Shown here piece by piece: positions 17,197-27,034 of a DNA stretch of 64,000 nt (its first letter is position 1; each line of letters starts with the position of its first letter). Source of the DNA: Chryseomicrobium palamuruense (GTDB lineage: Bacteria; Bacillota; Bacilli; Bacillales_A; Planococcaceae). Location: the NCBI RefSeq assembly GCF_042649045.1, contig NZ_JBHSEF010000021.1:62001-126000 (forward strand). Direction: 5' to 3'. The notes below the pieces were generated by a model. It did not search any database. It saw only the letters and a program-made list of their open reading frames with translations, and had not been told where the DNA came from. A program made the position numbers and the translations under genes.

Positions 17197-18537
17197 TTAT
17201 GCAGTGGTTGTCCAGCGAGTTCGTCCAGTGACAATTCCGACGATCACAAGAATCAAGAATGGCACGAGCCACCCAAGTCCGATTCCATAAAACGGAAGTA
17301 CTGAATCATAGACCGAGACAATCGATGTTAACCATGCCGGTGCATTATCTCCGTAAAATCCTTTAAATCCATCAATAATGCTGATCAAGAACGTGATAGC
17401 TGTTACAGTAACTAATACCCAGCGTTGATGCCCGAAAAGGGGAGCTGCAAATGTCAGTAAAATCAATGTAATAGCAAGTGGATAGAGAAGGAGCAAGACC
17501 GGAATCGAATACGTAATGATTGATGACAATCCAAAGTTTGCAAACACGGTCGTCATAACGATGAAAATCACGACAAATGCTTTATAACTAATTGATGGGA
17601 TCAATGAATGGAAATATTCTGCTGTAGCCGTTGTCAAACCGATAGCTGTCGTTAAACAAGCAATAAGGATGACTACGGCAAGGGCAGCAAGTCCGAATGC
17701 CCCGAAGTAATGGTCAGCTGACGTACTTAATACAGGACCACCATTATCAAATATTCCAAATTCTTTCGTTGTCGTTGCCCCAAGGTAAGCAACACCTGCA
17801 TAGATAAAGCCAAGTAAAAGTACGGCAATCCCACCCGACTTGGCGGTAACTTTTAAGACATCTTTTGTCGAGTTCACACCAAGACGACGAATCGACTGAA
17901 TCACGATAATCCCGAAGACAAGAGATGCGAGGGCGTCCATTGTGTTATATCCTTCTGTGAATCCTGTCATAAAGGCATTGTCAATGTAGCTTCCTTCTGG
18001 AGAAGAAAATGTTCCAATTGGATTCAATATTGCCGCTAGAATCAATACAGCTAGACCCACAATAATGACAGGTGCTAACAACTTTCCAACACGGTCCACA
18101 ATTTTTAGTGGGTTAAGAGACAACCATAACGTAATTCCAAAGAAGACGACGGTGAAAACAACCAGACCGAATGAAACCATGGACTCACTAATAAATGGTG
18201 CAATGCCGATTTCATAAGCTACAGCCCCTGTACGAGGAAGAGCAAAGAATGGTCCAATCGTTAAATACAACGCAACCGTAAACGCAATCCCGTAAATCGG
18301 ATGAATTTTGCCTGCGAGATCTTGCAAACTTTTACTATTCGAGAACCCCATAGCGAGCGTTCCTAAGAAAGGTAACCCAATACCTGTAATTAAAAATCCA
18401 ATAACTGCGAAGACAAGAGCGGTTCCCGCATTCTGACCAAGACTTGCCGGGAAAATTAAGTTACCCGCACCAAAGAATAAGGCGAATAACATTACACCGA
18501 TGACTAGTTGATTCGAAAAAGATAATCGTTCGTTCAT
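17197..18537 (-). CDS. brnQ: Branched-chain amino acid transporter BrnQ
   Basis: A 446-residue LIVCS-family symporter for leucine, isoleucine and valine, with about twelve transmembrane helices. The N-terminal signature LFFGAGNLIFPASLGQNAG is diagnostic. The ATG at 18537 has an AGAGGTAG site, so the longer frame with a TTG start at 18582 is not favoured. The upstream region holds only a poor (10 of 15) match to a CodY box at 18619-18633. The gene stands alone. Confidence 0.94.
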   Translation of the reverse strand: MNERLSFSNQLVIGVMLFALFFGAGNLIFPASLGQNAGTALVFAVIGFLITGIGLPFLGTLAMGFSNSKSLQDLAGKIHPIYGIAFTVALYLTIGPFFALPRTGAVAYEIGIAPFISESMVSFGLVVFTVVFFGITLWLSLNPLKIVDRVGKLLAPVIIVGLAVLILAAILNPIGTFSSPEGSYIDNAFMTGFTEGYNTMDALASLVFGIIVIQSIRRLGVNSTKDVLKVTAKSGGIAVLLLGFIYAGVAYLGATTTKEFGIFDNGGPVLSTSADHYFGAFGLAALAVVILIACLTTAIGLTTATAEYFHSLIPSISYKAFVVIFIVMTTVFANFGLSSIITYSIPVLLLLYPLAITLILLTFAAPLFGHQRWVLVTVTAITFLISIIDGFKGFYGDNAPAWLTSIVSVYDSVLPFYGIGLGWLVPFLILVIVGIVTGRTRWTTTA

Positions 18538-18672
18538 CTTACTACCTCTACTTTCCAATTGATATATTGCATATTTACTCAAGTCTCGATAATACTAAAC
18601 AAAAAATAAAAAAGCAAACATTTTCAGTCTTTTCATACTTTTCAACATACACTTGCATTCTGTGCATAAAGA

Positions 18673-18701
18673 AAAGGAACTAGAGCTCTTCCAGTTCCTT
18701 T
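18673..18701 (-). terminator. Intrinsic terminator of the alpha/beta hydrolase gene
   Basis: Arms AAAGGAACT and AGTTCCTTT. The minus-strand reading continues into a T run, just after the hydrolase stop. Confidence 0.75.
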
Positions 18702-18720
18702 AATAACCTCTAGTATTTAG

Positions 18721-19521
18721 TTAGTTTCTCAAAGGGATACGCAATTGCTGAATCCATTGAATCACTGTCTCACTCAACACTTCCGGACTTTCATACATAC
18801 TCATATGTGCACTATTTTTCACTAATTTTTCCGTAGCATATGGAGATTCACTAATAAACGTTTTATAAGACGGAATGACACTATCATTCTCACCTGCCAC
18901 CAATAAATGTGGAATCTCTCTTTTTTTCAACACAGCCCGTCGGTCATGCCTATTTTTCATTGCTTTTAAGAACGCAATAGCTTGATCAGAATTGGTACTT
19001 GCCCCTATTTTTTTGGCATGATAGAGTACTTCCGAATGCTTTTGACTAAACTCTTTATCAAAAAGTTTAGGTACCAATCCATTAATAAATGCCGTCATCC
19101 CTTCGCTTTCAATTTTTTTAATTCCTGCGTCCCGCCCCTCCTTTCCTTCGTCTGAATCAGGAAACGCGGTGGAATGAATGAGAGCATAACCAAGAAGATC
19201 CTGCGTATATTTCTCCGCATAAGTAAGGGCAATATATCCGCCTAACGAGTGACCGATCAAAATGAATTGGTCTAGACCGACTTCTGTTTTCCACGTATGA
19301 AGAAGCTCTGCATACTCCTCAATCGATGTTTTTAGATAGGTTCTAGAATCTCCGTGACCAGGTAAATCAACGTAATAAGCTTCTACTTGTGATTTAAGAG
19401 CAGCTTCCATCGAACTCCAGTATGCTTTACTTCCACAAAATCCGTGGAGAAAAACTACAGGCACCCCACGTCCCACTTGCTTGTAAGCCAACCCAGAATC
19501 CTCTTTGGATTGTCGAATCAA
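18721..19521 (-). CDS. Alpha/beta hydrolase
   Basis: A 266-residue alpha/beta-hydrolase-fold enzyme. The oxyanion stretch is HGFCGSK. The nucleophile elbow GHSLGG holds the serine, the acid is in AGENDSVIP, and the catalytic histidine is in NSAHMSM. No signal peptide is present, so it acts in the cytoplasm. The upstream gap 19522-19682 shows nothing beyond promoter-like AT-rich sequence. The sequence does not distinguish esterase, lipase or C-C hydrolase activity. Confidence 0.87.
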   Translation of the reverse strand: MIRQSKEDSGLAYKQVGRGVPVVFLHGFCGSKAYWSSMEAALKSQVEAYYVDLPGHGDSRTYLKTSIEEYAELLHTWKTEVGLDQFILIGHSLGGYIALTYAEKYTQDLLGYALIHSTAFPDSDEGKEGRDAGIKKIESEGMTAFINGLVPKLFDKEFSQKHSEVLYHAKKIGASTNSDQAIAFLKAMKNRHDRRAVLKKREIPHLLVAGENDSVIPSYKTFISESPYATEKLVKNSAHMSMYESPEVLSETVIQWIQQLRIPLRN

Positions 19522-19682
19522 TAGTAAAACCTCCTGTCCAATTTTTCATTTAAAAGTTATATTCCCTGTCACTTACACTTTTACACGTTAATTTGACATT
19601 TACGACCTTCCCGATGAATACATCTAGTTGTTTAGACTTGGGTGTGCTAGGATGAAAGAAAAATAGACGGCGGGTGAATCAA

Positions 19683-20417
19683 ATGAGAAATGTGATGATT
19701 CGTGATGTCATCATTGGCCAAGGTGCACCAAAAATTATTGTTTCATTAATCAGTTCAACTCGACATAATCTGGTGGAAGAGATTGAGCATATGGCACCAA
19801 AACAACCGGACATTTGGGAATGGCGTCTCGATTTTCAAGAATCATTTGAAGGAAACGAACTAACGGAAACATTAGCGCTTATTCGTGAATTGACCTACCC
19901 AACTCCTCTGCTTGTTACATATCGTACCAATCAAGAAGGCGGACACGGGTGCATGAAAGGGGCTGCCTATTCTGAGCTCCTAACCATGACAGCCGCTTCC
20001 GGATTTTGTGATCTCGTCGATGTTGAATTGTTTTCAGAAGATAGTAAAGAGCTCGTCCACGCGATTCAGCAGCATAACTGCAAAGTAATCGTCTCAAATC
20101 ATGATTTTGACCGGACACCTCCCAAAGAAGAATTGATCTGGCGACTACGTGAAATGCAACTCATTAACGGAGACATCGGGAAAATTGCGGTCATGCCGAA
20201 ACGACCTCAAGACGTTCTTTCTTTACTAGATGCGGCCGAACATATGAAAGAACATTATGCAGACCGACCTTTTATCGTGATGTCGATGGGAAATCTTGGC
20301 GCTATCACGCGGCTTGGCGGTCATCATTTTGGGTCCGCTGCCACGTTTGCCGCAGGTGCCTCTCCTTCCGCACCAGGACAACTTCCAATCGAACTGATGA
20401 AACAATTACTCAAATAA
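19683..20417 (+). CDS. aroD: 3-dehydroquinate dehydratase, type I
   Basis: A 244-residue class I dehydroquinase, which dehydrates 3-dehydroquinate to 3-dehydroshikimate through a Schiff base. It shows the early strand EWRLDF, the catalytic histidine in SNHDFDRTP, the Schiff-base lysine in IGKIAVMPK and the C-terminal GASPSAPGQLPI. The ATG at 19683 is taken, with GGCGGG/GGTG upstream; a GTG at 19674 overlaps that site. The gene is alone, away from other shikimate genes and from the trp operon later in the window. Confidence 0.95.
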   Translation: MRNVMIRDVIIGQGAPKIIVSLISSTRHNLVEEIEHMAPKQPDIWEWRLDFQESFEGNELTETLALIRELTYPTPLLVTYRTNQEGGHGCMKGAAYSELLTMTAASGFCDLVDVELFSEDSKELVHAIQQHNCKVIVSNHDFDRTPPKEELIWRLREMQLINGDIGKIAVMPKRPQDVLSLLDAAEHMKEHYADRPFIVMSMGNLGAITRLGGHHFGSAATFAAGASPSAPGQLPIELMKQLLK

Positions 20418-20427
20418 TAGATACTTT

Positions 20428-20450
20428 CCAGCGGAAACGCTGGTTTTTTT
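20428..20450 (+). terminator. Intrinsic terminator of aroD
   Basis: Compact hairpin CCAGCG-GAAA-CGCTGG followed by seven T residues. Confidence 0.93.
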
Positions 20451-20501
20451 GTGAAACTTTTCGAACATCGAATCGTATCGTATATCATGGAAGGAGTGAA
20501 C

Positions 20502-21434
20502 ATGATGACACTCGTTATTCAACATGTTACGAAACGCTATCAAAAATTTACTGCCGTTGATCAGCTAAGCTTTACCATTCCTAAAGGCGAGGCATTTGGT
20601 TTGATTGGACAAAATGGTGCAGGAAAAACCACAACATTTCGTATGATTCTTGATTTGCAAGAAACGACGGAAGGGTCCATTAGTTGGGACGGTAAACCAA
20701 TGAATTCAGTAAATCGCGACTTACTTGGGTATTTACCGGAAGAGCGCGGGATTTTCCCGACAATGCCTGTGGAAGAGCAACTTTATTTCTTCGGAGAACT
20801 GCGCGGGAAGAAACGCAAAGAGTTAAAGGAAACGGTCGAGTACTGGCTTCATCGCTTCGATTTAGTAGAGAAACGTAAAGATAAGGCAGAGACATTATCA
20901 AAAGGGAATCAGCAGAAAGTCCAATTGATTGCGAGTTTTATCCACAAACCCGAATTTTTAATATTGGATGAACCATTCAGTGGGCTTGATCCTGTCAATA
21001 AAGATTTACTTAAAGACGCCATCATTCATTTAAAAGAACAAGGCACCACCATCCTCTTCTCGAGCCATCAGATGGATCATGTGGAAGAATTGTGTGATCA
21101 CCTTTGTCTACTGAAGCGCGGAAAAGCATTATTTTCCGGAAGTTTGCTCGACTTGAAGAAGTCGTACGGGAAAATTAAGTTGGCTGTGCGTTCTCCACAC
21201 AGTGCGGAAGAACTATCAAGCTTGTCTGGCGTCGCTTCTGCGATTCAGAAAAAAGACCATGTGTTACTGACGTTGAAAGATGAGAGTTACGCCCAATCTA
21301 TTTTCGATTACGTTTCTGCAGGTCAGTACATCGAACGTTTCAGTTTAGACTATTTGACGCTCGACGAAATCTTTAAAGATAAGGTAGGTGAATCCCATGC
21401 CGAAGTTTTGGCTTCTCGTGAAACAACTGTATAA
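20502..21434 (+). CDS. ABC transporter ATPase, NatA/YhaQ-like
   Basis: A 310-residue ATP-binding subunit with Walker A GQNGAGKTTT, signature LSKGNQQKVQ, Walker B FLILDEPFSGLDP and the H-loop SSHQMDHVEE. A C-terminal DUF4162-like extension (from about residue 215) is typical of the NatA type. ATG 20502 follows GGAAGGAG. A longer frame to 20451 would begin in the aroD terminator. It overlaps the permease gene by 38 bp. Together they form an ABC-2 type exporter; NatAB relatives export sodium or drugs, but here the substrate is unknown. Confidence 0.9.
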   Translation: MMTLVIQHVTKRYQKFTAVDQLSFTIPKGEAFGLIGQNGAGKTTTFRMILDLQETTEGSISWDGKPMNSVNRDLLGYLPEERGIFPTMPVEEQLYFFGELRGKKRKELKETVEYWLHRFDLVEKRKDKAETLSKGNQQKVQLIASFIHKPEFLILDEPFSGLDPVNKDLLKDAIIHLKEQGTTILFSSHQMDHVEELCDHLCLLKRGKALFSGSLLDLKKSYGKIKLAVRSPHSAEELSSLSGVASAIQKKDHVLLTLKDESYAQSIFDYVSAGQYIERFSLDYLTLDEIFKDKVGESHAEVLASRETTV

Positions 21435-22635
21435 GCAAAAAGTAAAAGCGAAATCATTTATCTTTACAATTGCGCTTTATGCAGTCATTTTGGCTGGGGT
21501 TTTATTCTGGAATGATATTTCAGAATTCCTATTCTCCGATGAACCAATGCAAACCGCGGTGATTGACGAAACGAATGCCGATGCTGCCGCCTTGATTCAG
21601 TCGACTGATGACCTCGACGTGTCTGTCACCGAATTGAGTGAAGAGGAAGCGAAGCAGCAAGTGATGGAAGAAGAAATCGACATTCTTGTTACACTTGCAG
21701 ATGACAACGGGAATCTCGCAGCTACGATCTATACATATGAGCCGCTGTCATTCACGAATCAAACCATGCTCTCTTCTCAGCTCGATTATGCTGGTAAACT
21801 GTATGCCGTTCAGCAAATGAACTTGACTTCGGAACAAGCCGAGCAAGTGCTTGGCGCGCAAGCCATGATTGCCTATGAGCTCGTGAATGAAGATGCCGCT
21901 GATGGAAAGTCAGAGTCGCAGAAAGCTGCTGGAATTGGTGTTTCTTATTTCATCGGGTTCTTAATTTACTTCTTTGTCATGACGTTCTTATCGATGATTA
22001 CAACCGATGTAGCTTCTGAAAAAGGTTCCCGTGTACTGGAAGTACTCCTCGCGACGATTAAGCCAACAACTCACTTTTTAGCAAAAGTGATGGGGACCTT
22101 GCTCGTTGCTCTAACACAGCTTGCGGCTGTCGCAGCTGTCGCGGTTGTTCTCTTATTTGTAGCAGACGACGGCTCTCGCCTGGACTTCGTCCGGGATGTA
22201 CTAAGTAGCCTTTCCGGTGCTTATGTCGCCTATACGACTACGTTCTTGATGCTGACACTCTTATTCTATTTGATTTTCGGTGCCCTCCTCGGATCACTCG
22301 TTTCGAAAGTAGAAGAAGCAAGTCAAGCACTGGTACCTGCAATGATGATGGCCTTGAGTGGATTCTATGTCCTCATTACGGGCTCTTTCAATCCGGATAC
22401 GATGCTTATTAAAGTCTTCTCATACTTGCCGTTCTCATCCGGCATGGTCATGCCACTACGCATCGGCGCAACAGATATGCCTCTCTGGGAAGCAGGCGTT
22501 TCACTTCTGATCCTTGCTGTAACCGTTGCGGTATTGTTCTATTTCACGATGTACTTCTACAAACGCAGCGTATTGACCTACACAACAGGTGGCATTCTTC
22601 AAAAATTCCGTGCAGTTTTCAAACACACGACATAA
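21397..22635 (+). CDS. ABC-2 type permease, NatB/YhaP-like
   Basis: A 412-residue permease. One N-terminal helix (about residues 15-35) is followed by a long extracytoplasmic domain (to about 190) and then five or six helices, including TTDVASEKGSRVLEVLLATI, the typical cytoplasmic coupling segment of NatB-like proteins. ATG 21397 is preceded by AAGGTAGG; GTG at 21388 is an alternative. It is the partner of the overlapping ATPase gene. A terminator follows directly. Confidence 0.88.
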   Translation: MPKFWLLVKQLYKQKVKAKSFIFTIALYAVILAGVLFWNDISEFLFSDEPMQTAVIDETNADAAALIQSTDDLDVSVTELSEEEAKQQVMEEEIDILVTLADDNGNLAATIYTYEPLSFTNQTMLSSQLDYAGKLYAVQQMNLTSEQAEQVLGAQAMIAYELVNEDAADGKSESQKAAGIGVSYFIGFLIYFFVMTFLSMITTDVASEKGSRVLEVLLATIKPTTHFLAKVMGTLLVALTQLAAVAAVAVVLLFVADDGSRLDFVRDVLSSLSGAYVAYTTTFLMLTLLFYLIFGALLGSLVSKVEEASQALVPAMMMALSGFYVLITGSFNPDTMLIKVFSYLPFSSGMVMPLRIGATDMPLWEAGVSLLILAVTVAVLFYFTMYFYKRSVLTYTTGGILQKFRAVFKHTT

Positions 22636-22641
22636 CACGTA

Positions 22642-22671
22642 AGAACAGACCTCCCCGTCTGTTCTTTTTTT
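22642..22671 (+). terminator. Intrinsic terminator
   Basis: AGAACAGA and TCTGTTCT arms followed by a run of T, after the ABC permease gene. Confidence 0.93.
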
Positions 22672-22709
22672 ATGCGCACTCCATACACTAAAAATGGAGG
22701 AGGAATACC

Positions 22710-24518
22710 ATGTGTGGCTTTGCAGGAATCGTTGACTTCCGCTCTACTGAAAGTCGGCTAGCGACCCTCAAGGAAATGACAGAAACCATTCATTCCCGAG
22801 GTCCAGATGCGAGCGATTATTTTGAAGATGCGCATTGTTCGTTCGGTCATAAACGACTGATCGTAGTCGATGCAGAAGGTGGAAAACAACCATTTCAATT
22901 AGCGCCGTATCGGATGGTGTACAATGGGGAGCTCTATAACACGGAGGACGTTCGTCAAGAGCTTTTAAAGGCTGGTCACCAATTTAACAGTTATAGTGAC
23001 ACGGAAGTGTTGATTCATGCCTATGCGGAATGGGGTGCTGCCTGTGTCGATCATTTAAACGGCATCTTTGCTTTTGCGGTATGGAATGAGTCGACGAGTG
23101 AATTGTTTCTCGCGAGAGACCGTCTTGGGGTCAAACCTCTCTTCTATTCCCTATCCCAACACCGACTACTCTTCGCCTCTGAACCAAAAGCTCTCCTCAC
23201 CCATCCAGATGTTTCGCCCGTTGTAACGAACGAAGGCCTGGCCTCTCTCTTCGCACTCGGTCCTGGTCGCTTTCCCGGACATGATTTATTCCGTGACATA
23301 CAGGAGCTGCGTCCTGGATTCCGTGCCTTCTTCCATCCGCAGAAAGGTTTTATGCAGCAACGCTACTGGCAACTTCCCACCAATGATCATATTGATTCGG
23401 CAGAGGATACCGTCCAACGAGTCCGCTATTTAGCGGAACAAGCGATTCGCCGACAGCTCGTGAGTGATGTGCCGATTGGAACATTTCTCTCAGGGGGCAT
23501 CGATTCTAGCATTATCACGGCCATTGCTGCGAAAGAGAATATACAACTCTCCACGTTTTCTGTTGACTATGTCGATAACGAACACTACTTTCAATCGTCT
23601 TCCTTCCAACCAGACAGTGACCATGCGTATATTGAAGCAATGATTGAAGCGTATGGACTTCATCACACGAACATCTCACTCACATCCGACCAGCTCTTCG
23701 ACGGTCTTCAAGAAGCGATGGTCGCACGGGATGCCCCGGGAATGGGCGACATCGACAGTTCCCTTCTTGCCTTTTGTCGACTGGTCAAACCCCATGCGAC
23801 TGTCGTCTTGTCGGGTGAATGTGCGGATGAATTATTTGCAGGATATCCATGGCTTCAAGAGGAGCAGAGCGTTCCGGATTTCTTTTGGATTCGCAATCAA
23901 CAGCAACGTTTCCAGTTTTTGCACCCGGATTTGCAGCAAAAGCTCCCACTAGAGGACGTGCTGAGCGAAGTACGTAGCAGCTTACTCTACGAAGTATTGA
24001 AGCGCGGTGAACCTGAACATCTTGCGAACCATAAAGGTGCGAGCTATTTAACCATGCAGCACTTCATGCAAAACTTGCTTGAACGGAAAGACCGGATGAG
24101 TATGCGCAGTGGACTCGAGGTACGGGTACCTTTTGCGGATCATGAGCTGTGGGAGTATGTATGGAACATTCCGCTATCAATAAAACGGATGGGTGGTCAG
24201 GAGAAGGGGTTGCTCCGCGCGGCTTTTCATGATGTACTTCCTGATAAAGTGCTGAAACGGAAGAAGAATCCGTACCCGAAGACCTTCCATCCAGTTTATA
24301 CATCGCTCGTCAGGGAGAGATTATCAGAAGTAGTGGCTCGCCAAGGGGCGATTACCTCGTTGTTTCAGCCAGCGTTTTTCAACGAGCTCCTGGACACATC
24401 GACGAAAGCAACCGTTCCATGGTTTGGCCAGTTGATGCAAACACCGCAGTTGATGGCGTACCTTATTCAGTTGGAGGACTGGATCCAAATGTATGGCGTT
24501 GAGTTTCAGATTCGGTAA
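22710..24518 (+). CDS. asnB: Asparagine synthetase, glutamine-hydrolysing
   Basis: A 602-residue class II glutamine amidotransferase. Mature MCGFAGIVDF exposes Cys2 as the glutaminase nucleophile. NGELYN and SDTEV follow in the N-terminal domain. The synthetase domain has the pyrophosphatase loop LSGGIDSS and the later SGECADELFAGYP. It makes asparagine from aspartate, glutamine and ATP. GGAGGAG precedes the start. The gene is single, bracketed by terminators. No T-box leader is present in the 38-bp gap after the upstream terminator. Confidence 0.95.
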   Translation: MCGFAGIVDFRSTESRLATLKEMTETIHSRGPDASDYFEDAHCSFGHKRLIVVDAEGGKQPFQLAPYRMVYNGELYNTEDVRQELLKAGHQFNSYSDTEVLIHAYAEWGAACVDHLNGIFAFAVWNESTSELFLARDRLGVKPLFYSLSQHRLLFASEPKALLTHPDVSPVVTNEGLASLFALGPGRFPGHDLFRDIQELRPGFRAFFHPQKGFMQQRYWQLPTNDHIDSAEDTVQRVRYLAEQAIRRQLVSDVPIGTFLSGGIDSSIITAIAAKENIQLSTFSVDYVDNEHYFQSSSFQPDSDHAYIEAMIEAYGLHHTNISLTSDQLFDGLQEAMVARDAPGMGDIDSSLLAFCRLVKPHATVVLSGECADELFAGYPWLQEEQSVPDFFWIRNQQQRFQFLHPDLQQKLPLEDVLSEVRSSLLYEVLKRGEPEHLANHKGASYLTMQHFMQNLLERKDRMSMRSGLEVRVPFADHELWEYVWNIPLSIKRMGGQEKGLLRAAFHDVLPDKVLKRKKNPYPKTFHPVYTSLVRERLSEVVARQGAITSLFQPAFFNELLDTSTKATVPWFGQLMQTPQLMAYLIQLEDWIQMYGVEFQIR

Positions 24519-24541
24519 GTGAAACTTCATTTTATTCACAA

Positions 24542-24577
24542 AAAAGCCTTTCCCCCATGTGAGGAGGAAAGGCTTTA
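24542..24577. terminator. Bidirectional intrinsic terminator
   Basis: Arms AAAAGCCTTTCC and GGAAAGGCTTT between asnB and the converging dapL. Confidence 0.88.
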
Positions 24578-24579
24578 CA

Positions 24580-25701
24580 TTATTGGCTGCGGAAAAATCG
24601 TTCTAGAAAGGCAGCTATAGGTTCGAGCATCGCTTCATTTGGCAACATCTTCGCGTTGTGCAATCCGTAGTCACTCGCTGCTCCAGCCCAGAATAAGACA
24701 CCTGGCACTTCCTGCAAGAAGTAGCCGAAGTCTTCTCCAGTCATTGCTTCTTTGGCAACCACAAAGTCCAGCTCCCCGTCCACTTCCGTAAATGCCTGAA
24801 ACGCTTCCGCGAGTTCTGGTGTATTAAAGACTTGATGATACGACGAGCCGTAATCAATAGTCGCCTCGCATTCGAAGGCTTGTTCCACGCCAGCGACGAT
24901 TGCTTCAATCCGCTTTTTAATTCGCGTCATAACTTCAGCGTTCATCGTCCGAATGGTCCCTTCAAGCCGTGCGTGACCGGAAATGATGTTCTGCACAGTT
25001 CCGGACGTCATCTTGCCAATGGTGACGACACTTGGTTCAAGCGGATCAATCGAGCGACTCACAATCGACTGCAGCTGAATCAACAGATGCGCCACCGCAA
25101 CAGACATATCCGTTGTCTGGTGAGGAAAAGCGGCGTGTCCCTCTACACCATGCAGGTCGATGTAAAGCTCGGACGTATTCGCAAACAAAATGCCAGGCTT
25201 TGTTGAAATCGTTCCTACTGGAAGCTCAGGTGCTACATGCAGCGCGTAAAACGCATCCGGAAGTAAATCCGGACGATTCGCTTTCACCCACTCGCGCATC
25301 GGAAGGGCCCCACCTGGAGACTCTTCCGCTGGCTGAAAGTAGATGACCACGTGTTGTTTCGCTGGTTGTGCACTCAGCGCACCCAGTAAGCCGAGTGCAA
25401 TCGTTATATGTACGTCGTGACCGCAGGCATGCATGAACCCCGGACGCTCCGATACAAACGGTACGCCGGTCTGTTCAGTGATTGGTAACCCATCGATATC
25501 CGTGCGCCAACCAATGGTCTGGGTCGGTTCCGTACCAGTTACTTTCACGATCAGTCCCGTCCGCCAATGAACGATTTCTAAATGCTCTTGCGGAAACGAC
25601 GCAATGACGTCTTCAATCAATTGTTTCGTCTGAAATTCATGAAAACCAGGTTCCGGAATTTTGTGAAACGCTTGTCGTAACTCTTTAAGTTCCAGTTTCA
25701 T
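24580..25701 (-). CDS. dapL: N-acetyldiaminopimelate deacetylase
   Basis: A 373-residue M20-family metallohydrolase (YkuR type) that removes the acetyl group from N-acetyl-LL-diaminopimelate in the lysine/peptidoglycan pathway. The start HKIPEPGFHEFQT, the metal motif HACGHDVH, PAEESPGGA and the late MTGEDFGYF are intact. Its ATG directly abuts the TAA of dapH, so the pair is coupled. The Bacillus locus has the same order. Related M20 amidohydrolases act on hippurate or indole-acetyl amides, but the dapH linkage settles the call. Confidence 0.92.
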   Translation of the reverse strand: MKLELKELRQAFHKIPEPGFHEFQTKQLIEDVIASFPQEHLEIVHWRTGLIVKVTGTEPTQTIGWRTDIDGLPITEQTGVPFVSERPGFMHACGHDVHITIALGLLGALSAQPAKQHVVIYFQPAEESPGGALPMREWVKANRPDLLPDAFYALHVAPELPVGTISTKPGILFANTSELYIDLHGVEGHAAFPHQTTDMSVAVAHLLIQLQSIVSRSIDPLEPSVVTIGKMTSGTVQNIISGHARLEGTIRTMNAEVMTRIKKRIEAIVAGVEQAFECEATIDYGSSYHQVFNTPELAEAFQAFTEVDGELDFVVAKEAMTGEDFGYFLQEVPGVLFWAGAASDYGLHNAKMLPNEAMLEPIAAFLERFFRSQ

Positions 25702-26415
25702 TTATAGTTGGCGTAGCTCTTGCATGATTTCGGTTTTCGAGCGGGTCTTGTCATCGATGTCTTTGATGACTTTTGCTGGTGTACCAGCAACGACTGTGTA
25801 TGGAGGAACATCTTTCGTTACCACAGCTCCTGCTGCAACTACTGAACCTTTACCAACTTTCACGCCTTCCAGAACAACGGCATTTGCACCGATCAAAACA
25901 TCATCTTCCACAATAACAGGATCCGCAGATGGCGGCTCGATGACACCCGCAAGAACTACTCCTGCGCCGATGTGACAGTTCTTACCAACCGTTGCACGGC
26001 CGCCAAGTACAGCGCCCATGTCAATCATCGTACCGTCATCAATCGCTGCACCGATGTTGATGATAGCACCCATCATGATGATACAATTGCTGCCGATATG
26101 GACTTGGTCACGAATAATAGCGCCTGGCTCAATGCGTGAGTTGATTTCTTTTAAGTCAAGAAGTGGAATCGCGGAATTTCGACTTTCGTTTTCAATGACG
26201 AGATCCGTCAACGAATCCTTGGCTGCCTCAAGGGCTGGTTGAATCTCCGACCATTCGCCAAATAGAATGCGTGAATTGCCTTCTCCAAATACCTTTGTAT
26301 GTTCACCAAATGAAAGGGTATCTAAATTGTCTCCGTTCACATAAACTTTCACTTGCGTGGATTTCTTTGCGTGCTGTATGTACGAAATAATTTCGTATGC
26401 ATCTAATTGCTTCAT
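25702..26415 (-). CDS. dapH: Tetrahydrodipicolinate N-acetyltransferase
   Basis: A 237-residue left-handed beta-helix acyltransferase. The N-terminal DapH domain is followed by hexapeptide repeats, for example IINIGAAIDDGTMIDMGAVL and GANAVVLEGVKVGKGSVVAA. It acetylates tetrahydrodipicolinate in the acetyl branch of diaminopimelate synthesis, which Bacilli use. It is the first gene of the dapH-dapL unit. No lysine riboswitch is visible in the 155-bp gap to the divergent DUF4395 gene. Confidence 0.95.
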   Translation of the reverse strand: MKQLDAYEIISYIQHAKKSTQVKVYVNGDNLDTLSFGEHTKVFGEGNSRILFGEWSEIQPALEAAKDSLTDLVIENESRNSAIPLLDLKEINSRIEPGAIIRDQVHIGSNCIIMMGAIINIGAAIDDGTMIDMGAVLGGRATVGKNCHIGAGVVLAGVIEPPSADPVIVEDDVLIGANAVVLEGVKVGKGSVVAAGAVVTKDVPPYTVVAGTPAKVIKDIDDKTRSKTEIMQELRQL

Positions 26416-26570
26416 TACACTACCTCCCTAAAGTACTAATGCTAATTGTACAAGAATATGTATGGTTTTTCACTTATTTTTATTCAGATAAGCAGAGTTA
26501 TTTACTTTTCGTACATTTCTTTGTATGATTGAAATTAAAATTAATCATATATGAATGGTAGGTTTTATAC

Positions 26571-26987
26571 ATGAAAACAATTCCGAAACCACTTGTGACT
26601 CTCAATCAATGGATTATTGTAGTCGCTGTAATCTTGGCGCTTGTCACTCAGTCCTTTTGGCCATTACTTGTCCCGTTTATCGCAAACGGTATGAGTCTCG
26701 TATTTGGATTCCATCCAATTTTAGCTCCCGCTAAGAAGTTATTGAAAAAGCCCATGTCTTCCTATGTGCAAGAAGATGTGGCCCAACTCCGTTTTAACCA
26801 AATGATGGCGGTCGGATTTTTAGCAGTCGCCATTGCAGGCGCGTTATTCGGAAGCAGCCTCCTCTTTTTTGCAGCAAGCATCATGGTGGGTGTAGCTGCA
26901 GCAGTCGCTTTAGCCGGCTTCTGTGTCGGCTGTTTCATTCGATTCCAGTACCAACAATGGAAATACCGCCGAAGCATCTCTTCATAA
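26571..26987 (+). CDS. DUF4395 family membrane protein
   Basis: A 138-residue membrane protein. IPKPLVTLNQ at the start and EDVAQLRFNQMMA in the middle are characteristic of DUF4395. Four hydrophobic segments are visible, and the last ends in GFCVGCFIRFQYQQWK, a conserved C-x2-G-C-type pair of cysteines at the membrane edge. In other bacteria the family is often found near rhodanese or thioredoxin-like genes, which suggests a redox or sulfur role, but here it stands alone. Confidence 0.8.
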   Translation: MKTIPKPLVTLNQWIIVVAVILALVTQSFWPLLVPFIANGMSLVFGFHPILAPAKKLLKKPMSSYVQEDVAQLRFNQMMAVGFLAVAIAGALFGSSLLFFAASIMVGVAAAVALAGFCVGCFIRFQYQQWKYRRSISS

Positions 26988-26991
26988 TGTG

Positions 26992-27034
26992 AATAGCCCG
27001 CATCCTTGTTGTTAAAAGGATGCGGGCTATTTTG
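26992..27034. terminator. Bidirectional intrinsic terminator
   Basis: A 16-bp stem, AATAGCCCGCATCCTT with AAGGATGCGGGCTATT, between converging genes. Confidence 0.93.

Noticed and set aside
18619..18633. CodY box before brnQ
   Set aside because: Only 10 of 15 positions match AATTTTCWGAAAATT, too weak to list as a feature.
26416..26570. Lysine riboswitch before dapH
   Set aside because: The gap is too short and shows none of the conserved elements.
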